Under the pieces are notes generated by a model, which saw only the letters and a list, made by a program, of their open reading frames with translations, did not search any database and was not told where the DNA came from. Below are positions 47,463-56,113 of a stretch of 64,000 nt of DNA, piece by piece. A program made the position numbers and the translations under genes. Source of the stretch: Bacteroidales bacterium (GTDB taxonomy: Bacteria; Bacteroidota; Bacteroidia; Bacteroidales; UBA1715); the NCBI GenBank assembly GCA_016714605.1, contig JADKDL010000038.1, forward strand, positions 1 through 64,000, read 5' to 3'. How positions within the stretch are numbered: the first letter of the stretch is position 1; each line of letters begins with the position of its first letter.

Positions 47463-50400
47463 TTACAATGTTTATCATCAATAAGCAGGTTAAATTCGGC
47501 ACTATTTGTTTAGAAGTTACAAAATTATTTTCCCATTGTTCTTTCTCTTGATATAATCTGTTTAATCTTGATTGCTTAATATTTTCAATGCCAATTCTAT
47601 GCATCTGCTTTTCCTGAAATGAAAATGACTTTTCCTTATTCGATTTTATTTTATCAGTATTGCCTAATAAGTTGGTTTCAAACTCTTCATATTTTGCTTG
47701 AAGAAACGACTCTGATTTTTTTGAAATTGTATTAAATATTTTTTTTGATTCGTCAACTGTCAAGACACCTATACAATCAAAAAAATCATTTTCCTGAATC
47801 AACTTATCCCAAATGTTTTGAGCAAAGGCTGAAAAGTTTTCGCCTTCTGATGAGATAAAAATGGGTTGAATGATTTGGCTCGTTTCAAACTGATTTTTTA
47901 CTTCCAAATTCCATAATGACCATTGTCCAGCTGTTGAATTGCCTTGCTTTAGTTTAACAATTGGAATTTGCTGAGATTCGGTAAAAGGAATAGCATCTAT
48001 CAACATGCTTTGGATAAATTCATGCTGCAAGGAAATGGGCTCCGGTATTGGATTGTTTACACTTTCTTTGATATTGAACGTGTAAATCCCTTCTTTATGA
48101 CCGGGGAATTTAAATTTGATACCATCTAATAAACTTTTATAGGCGATACCTTTCGTTTGCAAGTAATTTTTAGTCAGGTTTTCCAACCATTTAGGTAAAG
48201 GGCTGTGCTTTATTGCATCTACTTTTTCAGCTTTAATATCTTTGGAATCCATTGTAGGTAAAGCACCTTCTGTGCTTTTGTAATCCCTTAATTTGTATTT
48301 AATATCCTCCAGCCAACTACTGCTTTCTTGCTCAAACTTTGCAGGATTTAACAAGGAAGTTAGATATAGTCGGTTTATCTGCTCTCTTTCCAAAGTACTA
48401 TCTAAAACATCTGCCGTTTTATCAATGCCCAATTGATTGAGTATTTGATTTAATTTCTCTTCAATAACCTCATATACTCGTTTATCTACTGAATTATCAA
48501 GCATCATGTTGAAGGCTTGTACTTCATATGATTGACCTATACGGTCTACACGACCAATCCGTTGTTCCAACACCATCGGATTCCAGGGCATATCGTAATT
48601 GATGACAATATGTGCAAACTGCATATTCAGTGATTCACCGGCAGCATCGGTACAAATTAGCACTTGAGCACCTTCCTTAAATTGCTTTAGTGCATTCACC
48701 CTTTCATCAAAATCCATTGAACCATTTATGGCCTCACATACATATCCACCTTTTTGCTCCAGAATTTTCTTCAACATAAATTGAGTACTGGTGAACTCAG
48801 TAAAAATCAGGAATTTTGTTTCCGGATTATTTTCTTTTCTTTTTACCTCAGAAAGTTTTGCTAACAGGTATTCTACTTTAGCATCAGTTTCCTGATCAAG
48901 ACAGTCTTTGGCATTGCGAATCAAGCCTTGAAGAATACTTAATTCAGTATCATAGTTTGCCTGTGTTTCTTCTACCATCGAAAAAATCTTCTGCTCAAAG
49001 TCCATCTCCATCTGGCCTTCAAAGCCAAACTCTTCCATATTACTGATGATGTTCTCCTTGTTAACTTCCTGCCGTTCACCTGACAGCCTGTTTGCCCTTT
49101 TTTGCATGGCATCCAATATAGCCTGAGTGGAACTGCTCATCATTCGCTGGAAGAGGATCATAACAAATCCATAAGAATTATTTTTTGTTTGTTGTGCAAG
49201 ATTAAATCCTTCTACTACATACTTGGTTACTTCTTCATACAATAATTTTTGTTTCTTGTGTTTGATAGCATCAAGAGGAACTTCAATTTTATAGGTATGA
49301 CGTTGGTTAAAAAGTTTTTTACCATTGTAGTCTATAGCCTGTCTTTTTTCTGTTCTCACTACATAAGATTCCAACTCAGGTATTGTTGGCATTCCTTCAC
49401 CGGCAAATGCATCTGCATTCAACAATTGAAGAATTCGGCGGAAATGATCACTCTTACCTCTGTGTGGTGTTGCAGAGAGCAATAGCACATTGGGTATGGC
49501 ATTGCATAATACATCGGCCATTTGGAAACGTCCTACCTGTGTACTGCTTCCGCCTACTTTGTGGCACTCATCAATAACCAATAAGTCAAATTCAGCTTCT
49601 AACACACTTTGTATTCGATAGCGGTTGTGCTCCTCCACTTTTTGCTTGCTCCAACCTTGGCGAGTTTCAATGGGCTTTAATGCGTCCATGGAAACAATTA
49701 TCTGGTTATGTTGAGTAAACAGGTTTATTTCATTGTCCATATCCAGCCTTGAAAATGTACGACTGAGTGTATTAATGTAATCGGTATCATAAATATGGAA
49801 GAGTTCATTGAAGTGCTTCTTCATTTCCTGTTGCCATTGACCCATCGCAGATTTTGGAACTACTATCAATGTACGTTTGGCAATGCCTCTTAACTTGAGT
49901 TCTTTTAAAATTAAACCTGTTTCTATTGTTTTACCCATGCCCACTTCATCAGCAATAAGGAAACGAAGGAACTGTCCAGCCATCACTTTTTCCAATGCTA
50001 ATATTTGATGAGGCAATGGCACAATATTGCTTTCCAACGGTGCCAGCATAGACTGGTTGGCCATTTCGCCCTTTATTTTAGCGGCGATTGCTAAAAAGCT
50101 GATTTTAGAATCGGAGTATAAGGAAAATTGCTCTTCTAGCTGATCAATTTTGGTGTCGAGTATCTGCCCGTTTTTCAGAATCTTTATTTTGGCTTTCTCA
50201 ATTCCAAATATTTTGCTTAATTCCAAAACCTCCGCATCTTCCTTATTGTACAATACCAAATCACCTGTTTTAAAAGGATGGAGTTGTATTTCGCTGATGC
50301 TGCCTGTTGCCACTACTCTAGATCCTTCTGTAATACTAAAATGGTCAACAGTGGTAATTCCTTCTATTTTTTTAGGATGCAGAATTTTAATTTCAACTTT

Positions 50401-50565
50401 TGCATGGTCACCCGGTTTGATGCTATTACCTTCTAAAATGGTTATAACACAATCAGATATTCTATCCCCTTCCCACCTGAAAGTAGGTCTATAACCAGAA
50501 TAAACAGGGTTTTCCCGTCCAGCTTCTGAACTTTGCTTTAGCTTTATATTGGCAATTATTTTCAT
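47455..50565 (-). CDS. brxHII: SNF2-type helicase of BREX (BrxHII-like)
   Basis: 1036 aa, intact. Superfamily 2 motifs: I 'LIADEVGMGKTIETGLILKEL' (residues about 205-225), II 'LLVIDECHKVGG', III 'NVLLLSATPHRGKSDHF', then 'LIFTEFTSTQFML' and VI 'NPMVLEQRIGRVDRIGQ'. An N-terminal beta-rich region precedes the motor and a 300-aa C-terminal domain follows. The order methyltransferase, helicase, PglZ is that of type 3 BREX, where BrxHII is the translocase. Its stop overlaps the PglZ start. Confidence 0.9.
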   Translation of the reverse strand: MKIIANIKLKQSSEAGRENPVYSGYRPTFRWEGDRISDCVITILEGNSIKPGDHAKVEIKILHPKKIEGITTVDHFSITEGSRVVATGSISEIQLHPFKTGDLVLYNKEDAEVLELSKIFGIEKAKIKILKNGQILDTKIDQLEEQFSLYSDSKISFLAIAAKIKGEMANQSMLAPLESNIVPLPHQILALEKVMAGQFLRFLIADEVGMGKTIETGLILKELKLRGIAKRTLIVVPKSAMGQWQQEMKKHFNELFHIYDTDYINTLSRTFSRLDMDNEINLFTQHNQIIVSMDALKPIETRQGWSKQKVEEHNRYRIQSVLEAEFDLLVIDECHKVGGSSTQVGRFQMADVLCNAIPNVLLLSATPHRGKSDHFRRILQLLNADAFAGEGMPTIPELESYVVRTEKRQAIDYNGKKLFNQRHTYKIEVPLDAIKHKKQKLLYEEVTKYVVEGFNLAQQTKNNSYGFVMILFQRMMSSSTQAILDAMQKRANRLSGERQEVNKENIISNMEEFGFEGQMEMDFEQKIFSMVEETQANYDTELSILQGLIRNAKDCLDQETDAKVEYLLAKLSEVKRKENNPETKFLIFTEFTSTQFMLKKILEQKGGYVCEAINGSMDFDERVNALKQFKEGAQVLICTDAAGESLNMQFAHIVINYDMPWNPMVLEQRIGRVDRIGQSYEVQAFNMMLDNSVDKRVYEVIEEKLNQILNQLGIDKTADVLDSTLEREQINRLYLTSLLNPAKFEQESSSWLEDIKYKLRDYKSTEGALPTMDSKDIKAEKVDAIKHSPLPKWLENLTKNYLQTKGIAYKSLLDGIKFKFPGHKEGIYTFNIKESVNNPIPEPISLQHEFIQSMLIDAIPFTESQQIPIVKLKQGNSTAGQWSLWNLEVKNQFETSQIIQPIFISSEGENFSAFAQNIWDKLIQENDFFDCIGVLTVDESKKIFNTISKKSESFLQAKYEEFETNLLGNTDKIKSNKEKSFSFQEKQMHRIGIENIKQSRLNRLYQEKEQWENNFVTSKQIVPNLTCLLMINIVNE

Positions 50566-50567
50566 TT

Positions 50568-50894
50568 TTAATTCAGATTTACGGGAGTTAGGTTTACGAT
50601 TGCTTCATTAAAATTGTCCAGAAATTGTTTGTCAATACTCACTGCATTACAATCATCTAATCGCATTACATCATTACAGAAATGCTGGATATTCAACACA
50701 ACTTGCACTAAGATATATTGCACTTTGTCTATTCGCATTACTATCTCCCGACCATAGTAGTGACCACAATCTTCAGATGTAGCAAATTGCTTTGCCTCAA
50801 GCGACCTTTCAGTGCATCTGAAACGATTGCCCTGGGCAATGATATCGTCATATTCACGCTGTGTGACTGCTCTATATAAAATGCACTCCTTCAT
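50568..50894 (-). CDS. Small conserved protein between pglX and brxH
   Basis: 108 aa: 'ILYRAVTQREYDDIIAQGNRFRCTERSLEAKQFATSEDCGHYYG'. This layout of an R.V....Y..I...G.F and a later 'FATS..C...YG' is reminiscent of ADP-ribosyltransferase-fold or DUF-type proteins with a buried ligand pocket, but I cannot confirm that. The gene starts at the base before the methyltransferase stop and ends two bases before brxH, so it is co-transcribed with the BREX genes. It is not a standard BREX component. Confidence 0.6.
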   Translation of the reverse strand: MKECILYRAVTQREYDDIIAQGNRFRCTERSLEAKQFATSEDCGHYYGREIVMRIDKVQYILVQVVLNIQHFCNDVMRLDDCNAVSIDKQFLDNFNEAIVNLTPVNLN

Positions 50895-53492
50895 TTACAC
50901 TCTATCTTTAGCAATATCGTAATACATCAGCAATTGTTCATCTTCCAACAAAATATTTTGCGGAATCATATCGCCAAGTGTTACGATGGTTTTAAAATCT
51001 TTTTGCTCCCAACTATTTTTGAAACCTGCTCGTAAGGCTTCTACCCGAACTTCTTTGAGTTTTTTTGCTTTTGGCTGGCTGATGGCTGTTACATATCCTG
51101 TAAACTCTTTTAGCAATACTTTAGAACGCAATGCTTCCCTATCTTTTGCTTCATTAGGGTCTGGAGTACGCCACTTGCCATCTGCTTCTAGAATAAAGCT
51201 TTCATTGAGTATATCCTGTAATTCCGGTAAAGTATCGCCCTTTCGAAGCGATTGCGTAGCAATTCGAAAATCAGGCATTATATCTTGGTATTTCTGTGAC
51301 TGCTTTCGAAGCCTGTCTTTTAGCCAGACAATAGCATCACTTTCATTAGTGACGATTAAAGACAATTGCACCATATTTGGTGCTTTTGCTTTTTTCTCAT
51401 CATACTCAGCCGCTTGTTCTGCTGTAAAGAACATCCCATCTCGTTCAATAAATCTTTGTTTCAAGCCTTCTTGAAATTCCTTTGCATCTATTGGAATAGC
51501 TAACCCATTCATTAAATAATAGGTAATTAGTCTATCATGCAAAATCTTAGGGCTTCTTTCAATAATTACTGTAGTATTATTTTCCTTCTGGAGGTGAATT
51601 GGTAAATGATTTAAATGCTCATTCACAAATCCCCAAACCACTATATCATTTTGGTTACTTTTAAAATTCAAATCAAAATTCTCAGAAGGCTTATAGCAAC
51701 TTATAACCAAGTCTTGTTTTACTGCTGTAGCAGTAGTCACAGCTTTAAAACTGCCTTGTTGCTTATCAAGTGCAGCAACATTTGCAATTATAAAACCAGC
51801 TCGTTGTAATGCAGTTTGTATCCCATTCCACACGGCTGCACTCGTATTGCTAAATTCTACCGTCATCCATTTATTGGGCTTTAATACTCTATGAAGTTCT
51901 TTAAAACAATCAAGCATAAGATTTTGATAGTCCAGGGTTGATTTACCTTGCGATCTGTTTTCAATAGCTTCTTTCTTATTATTCGTTAAAACTTTCAGCC
52001 ACGCTTCCCACATAAAATTCAATTCAGAATACATTATATTAGCCCCAAAAGGCGGGTCTGTAAAAATGTAATCAACAGAATTATTTTTAATACCAAGAGT
52101 TGTCGAGGAATTTGTATATATAGCTGAAGTACTATTATTCTCCTTTATGAGTAAAAATGCAGCCGTGAAATCTTTCAGTTTTCTTTCCAATTGATTGAAA
52201 ATATTATTCTCCTGAGGAGTTGCACATATGTAATAGGTACCAGAAGTAGTACCACCCTTGCCATTTGCTCGCCATCTGTAAAGCCAAGATGAGTTTTGAA
52301 GTATAGAGGTTATTAATAGATTAATCCGATTTTTGACATCTGAATATCGAGCTAGAGCAGAAATAATTATTAAAGTTCGTTTAGGAAACAGTTCAGATAC
52401 ATCGTTTATCATTTCATTTCTCAGCCGGCTTATTTCATCTCCAGGGATTATCTCATTAATAGGGAACCATGATTCTATAAGTAATTCTTCTATTTTTCTT
52501 TGGTTAGCTAAGTCATTTAAGTCAGGTTTTTTATCAAAACGCTTGCCGTCAAATGTATAATTGATCAGAACTGGTGTTCGCTTTTTCTGACTTATGGTTT
52601 TCTTTTTATATGGATTATAAACTGTGGTTATAGCATCAGAAACAGTACGCTTGGTATGAATAGTCTTACATTTTTTACATTCAAACTCTTCATTAACTAA
52701 ATCATTTTCATGATCTACTGCTGAATCCCAAAATATTATTTCGGCATTACAATTACCACAGGTATAAACATCACTCCATATAATGTAATTTATGTACCCC
52801 TTTTTATTTTCTTTGTGATTGGTTTCATAAATCCAATTATATTCTATTTTTAGTTTATCAATTAGTGCATTAATACTATTATTAAAAACAGCTACATCAA
52901 TAGAATTATTATAGTTATACGAAATAAAAGTCGCAATGGAACTAAGATCACCACAAACTGATTTTCTCAATCCCCAGGTCGGTTTTACACCATATATTTT
53001 TTTAAAGTCGTCTTCTATTTTGAATTTTTCCTCAGAACTTGGATTACCACAAAAATTTGCTGCAACACCTGTCATTCCAGTTCCAGCAAAACCGTCTAAA
53101 ACGATATCACCAGGTTGTGTATAATGAAGTATATACCTCATAATGGCAGGGTGAGGCACTTTTGTATGATAACTATGAGCATTATAGATTGGATTATTCT
53201 TGCCTTCGCTTACATCACTTGCATAAGGTATATCTACGTGAAAATCCATTTTTCTCCCGCTAATATTTTTTTTCTCCTTTTCCCATTCTGCAATAAAATC
53301 ATTTAGCCAAGGGTTAGGGCAGGCAGTGTAGTATGGTGGGTCGCTTAGGTTAATAATATCCTCATCTTCCCCGATAGGGAAGCCCTCTATTTTTTTTAAC
53401 TCCGGTAGTTTTGTACGCAGTTCATTGCGGAAGTATTCTCTACGTTCTTCTTCAGAGTTAAATGCATTGCCGAGACATATTATTTTTTCCAT
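50895..53492 (-). CDS. pglXI: BREX adenine-specific DNA methyltransferase, copy 2
   Basis: 865 aa. Motif I 'GDIVLDGFAGTGMTGVAANF' (about residue 130), a zinc-ribbon insert 'YTCGNCNAEI...FECKKCKTIH', and motif IV 'VDYIFTDPPFGANIMYSELNFMWEAWL'. 'PPYYTACPNPWLNDFI' in the N-terminus is characteristic of DUF1156-like methyltransferases used as PglX in type 3 BREX. It modifies adenines in the BREX recognition site. The first 80 and last 50 residues are almost identical to the other copy, while the middle diverges, suggesting a different DNA target. Confidence 0.88.
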   Translation of the reverse strand: MEKIICLGNAFNSEEERREYFRNELRTKLPELKKIEGFPIGEDEDIINLSDPPYYTACPNPWLNDFIAEWEKEKKNISGRKMDFHVDIPYASDVSEGKNNPIYNAHSYHTKVPHPAIMRYILHYTQPGDIVLDGFAGTGMTGVAANFCGNPSSEEKFKIEDDFKKIYGVKPTWGLRKSVCGDLSSIATFISYNYNNSIDVAVFNNSINALIDKLKIEYNWIYETNHKENKKGYINYIIWSDVYTCGNCNAEIIFWDSAVDHENDLVNEEFECKKCKTIHTKRTVSDAITTVYNPYKKKTISQKKRTPVLINYTFDGKRFDKKPDLNDLANQRKIEELLIESWFPINEIIPGDEISRLRNEMINDVSELFPKRTLIIISALARYSDVKNRINLLITSILQNSSWLYRWRANGKGGTTSGTYYICATPQENNIFNQLERKLKDFTAAFLLIKENNSTSAIYTNSSTTLGIKNNSVDYIFTDPPFGANIMYSELNFMWEAWLKVLTNNKKEAIENRSQGKSTLDYQNLMLDCFKELHRVLKPNKWMTVEFSNTSAAVWNGIQTALQRAGFIIANVAALDKQQGSFKAVTTATAVKQDLVISCYKPSENFDLNFKSNQNDIVVWGFVNEHLNHLPIHLQKENNTTVIIERSPKILHDRLITYYLMNGLAIPIDAKEFQEGLKQRFIERDGMFFTAEQAAEYDEKKAKAPNMVQLSLIVTNESDAIVWLKDRLRKQSQKYQDIMPDFRIATQSLRKGDTLPELQDILNESFILEADGKWRTPDPNEAKDREALRSKVLLKEFTGYVTAISQPKAKKLKEVRVEALRAGFKNSWEQKDFKTIVTLGDMIPQNILLEDEQLLMYYDIAKDRV

Positions 53493-56107
53493 TATACTCT
53501 GTCTTTAGCTATATCGTAATACATCAGCAACTGCTCATCTTCCAGCAAAATATTTTGCGGAATCATATCGCCAAGTGTTACGATGGTTTTAAAATCTTTT
53601 TGTTCCCAACTGTTTTTGAATCCCGCCCGTAATGCTTCTACCCGAACTTCTTTGAGTTTTTTAGCCCTGGGTTGGCTGATTGCTATTACATATGCACCAA
53701 ACTCTTTTAGCAAGACTTTGGCACGCAATGCTTCTCTGTCCTTAGCTTCATTAGGGTCTGGAGTACGCCATTTACCATCATCTTCCTGAATAAAGCTTTC
53801 ATTGAGTATATGCTGCAATTCCGGCAATGTATCACCCTTGCGAAGTGATTGCGTTGCAATGCGAAAATCAGGCATTATTTCATTATACTTTTCTTTTTTC
53901 TTTCTTAACCTTTCTTTCAACCATTCAATAGCATCGCTTTCATTTGTGACAATTAACGAAAGTTGAATTAGTTGAGGGGCTTTTGACTTTTTCTCATCGT
54001 ACTCGGCTGCCTGTTCCTTGTTGAAATACATTTCGTCTATTTCAACAAATCTCTGTTTTAAGCCTTCATGAAAATCTCTTGCATCAATTGGCACTGGCAA
54101 TCCTCTAACGATAAAAAATGAGATTAATCTATCTAAAATAACTTTTGGATTTCTTTCTAAAATTGCAAACGTTTGATTGTTGTGTTTTAAATGCACAGGC
54201 AAGTGTTTTAGATGTGTTTCCACAAATTCCCAAATTGAAAGCTCTGCATTGCCTGAAATAATTTTCTCAACAAATCCTTCCTCAGGTTTGTAGCATGAAA
54301 TGATGAGGTTTTGTTTTACTGCTGTTGGCCCAAGCATTGCATGTAAACCACCACGAGTATTATCAATAGCCGTAACAGATGAAATTATGAAACCAGCTCT
54401 TTGTATAGAGTTTTGGATTGCATTCCACACTGCTGCACTTGTGTTGCTAAACTCAACAGTCATCCATCTACCTGATTTTAATATACGGTAATACTCCCTG
54501 AAACTATCAGTCATTAAGTTCTGATAATCAAGAGTGCTTTTACCTTGTGTCTTATTCTGAATTGCTTCCTCTTTATTATTTGTTTTAACCTTTAACCAAG
54601 ATTCTGATAGAAAATTTAATTCAGAGTACATAATATTTGCACCAAATGGAGGATCTGTAAAGACATAATCAATACTATTGTCCTTAATAATATTTTTTGT
54701 TGCTGAATGAATTGAACCAGGTGAAAAATTTAAACCTACAAATGCTTTTGCTATTTTTTTCTTTTGGAATGTGTATTGGTCAAGACTATTATTTTCAACG
54801 TAAAAAGGTGGTATATATAAGGTATTTGCCATTGGTCCAACTAAGGCTCTACTTCCATGTTGGGGCATGTAACGGTTCATGTTCGTTAGCTTTGGAAGCA
54901 TCGATGTCAATACAAAAATTAAATTTTGAGATGAATCATAGCTCCTTGCATAATCGAAGCATTTCGACAATAAAATCAAATTAGATTTTGAATAAAACTG
55001 ATGCACATTAGTAATTCCAACTCTATATGGGTCACTTGATTTGTCGCCTTTAACGATGAAATCAGATGGAACCCAAGATGTTATTATCTCAGCTTCAATC
55101 TTTTCGATTCTTAATATATCCTTTTGGTCAGGTATTTTTTCATTTCTTTTTGTGCCTAATGAATAGTTTATAAGAACAGGAACATATTTAATTTTACTAA
55201 TTGTAGTTTTAAGAAATGAATCATAATATGTTATTTTTACTTTTTCACAATCTCCTTTTTCTAATTCCGAATCACAATTTGAACAATTGAATTTTTCGGA
55301 AACACTACCTGTTTTATAATCTACTGTTTCTTTATAAAGAATTAACTCTGTATTGCAATTAGGGCACAGAATACATTCACTCCAAACTGTATAATTAATT
55401 TTGCCTTTAATTTTTTCGGTGTGATTGGTTTCAAACATCCATTTGCATTCCTTTTCTACTTTTTCAAATAAAGAATCTGAATCATCCAAAAACTGGTTTA
55501 AATCAATCTTTGAATTGTAGTTATGTGATATGAATGAGGCGATTGGCGAAAGGTCACTTACTACAGCATGTCTTCTTCCCCAAGTAGGTAATTTTGCAAA
55601 TGCAGATTTCCATTCGGATTCAATTTTATGCTTGGATTCAAAATCAGGATTTTCACATGCATTAGCTGCAACACCACACATTCCTGTGCCTGCAAATGCA
55701 TCTACAACAATATCTCCAGGTTGAGTGTAATGAAGTATAAATCTCATAATTGCAGGATGAGGAACTTTCGTATGGTATGAGTGTGCATTATATACAGGAT
55801 TATTCACCCCTTCTTTTACATCATGCCCATACGGCTCATTTACTACAAAAGACTTACTTCTAAGTTTATTATTTTCTTTCTCTTTTTCCCATTCGTCAAT
55901 AAAATCGTTTAACCACGGGTTAGGGCAGGCTGTGTAATATGGTGGATCGCTTAGGTTAATAATATCCTCATCTTCCCCAATAGGAAAGCCTTCTATTTTC
56001 TTTAACTCCGGTAGTTTAGTACGCAGTTCATTACGGTAGTATTCTCTTCGTTCTTCTTCAGAGTTAAATTCTTTGCCAAGGCATATTATTTTTTCTTGTT
56101 TGCTCAT
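53492..56107 (-). CDS. pglXI: BREX adenine-specific DNA methyltransferase, copy 1
   Basis: 871 aa. Same architecture as copy 2: 'EDEDIINLSDPPYYTACPNPWLNDFI', motif I 'GDIVVDAFAGTGMCGVAANACENP', zinc ribbon 'CILCPNCNTELI...FNCSNCDSELE', and motif IV 'FTDPPFGANIMYSELNFLSESWL'. The last 52 residues are identical to copy 2. The stop shares a base with the start of copy 2, so the two are translated together. Tandem PglX copies in one BREX operon are unusual. Confidence 0.88.
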   Translation of the reverse strand: MSKQEKIICLGKEFNSEEERREYYRNELRTKLPELKKIEGFPIGEDEDIINLSDPPYYTACPNPWLNDFIDEWEKEKENNKLRSKSFVVNEPYGHDVKEGVNNPVYNAHSYHTKVPHPAIMRFILHYTQPGDIVVDAFAGTGMCGVAANACENPDFESKHKIESEWKSAFAKLPTWGRRHAVVSDLSPIASFISHNYNSKIDLNQFLDDSDSLFEKVEKECKWMFETNHTEKIKGKINYTVWSECILCPNCNTELILYKETVDYKTGSVSEKFNCSNCDSELEKGDCEKVKITYYDSFLKTTISKIKYVPVLINYSLGTKRNEKIPDQKDILRIEKIEAEIITSWVPSDFIVKGDKSSDPYRVGITNVHQFYSKSNLILLSKCFDYARSYDSSQNLIFVLTSMLPKLTNMNRYMPQHGSRALVGPMANTLYIPPFYVENNSLDQYTFQKKKIAKAFVGLNFSPGSIHSATKNIIKDNSIDYVFTDPPFGANIMYSELNFLSESWLKVKTNNKEEAIQNKTQGKSTLDYQNLMTDSFREYYRILKSGRWMTVEFSNTSAAVWNAIQNSIQRAGFIISSVTAIDNTRGGLHAMLGPTAVKQNLIISCYKPEEGFVEKIISGNAELSIWEFVETHLKHLPVHLKHNNQTFAILERNPKVILDRLISFFIVRGLPVPIDARDFHEGLKQRFVEIDEMYFNKEQAAEYDEKKSKAPQLIQLSLIVTNESDAIEWLKERLRKKKEKYNEIMPDFRIATQSLRKGDTLPELQHILNESFIQEDDGKWRTPDPNEAKDREALRAKVLLKEFGAYVIAISQPRAKKLKEVRVEALRAGFKNSWEQKDFKTIVTLGDMIPQNILLEDEQLLMYYDIAKDRV

Positions 56108-56113
56108 GCTACT

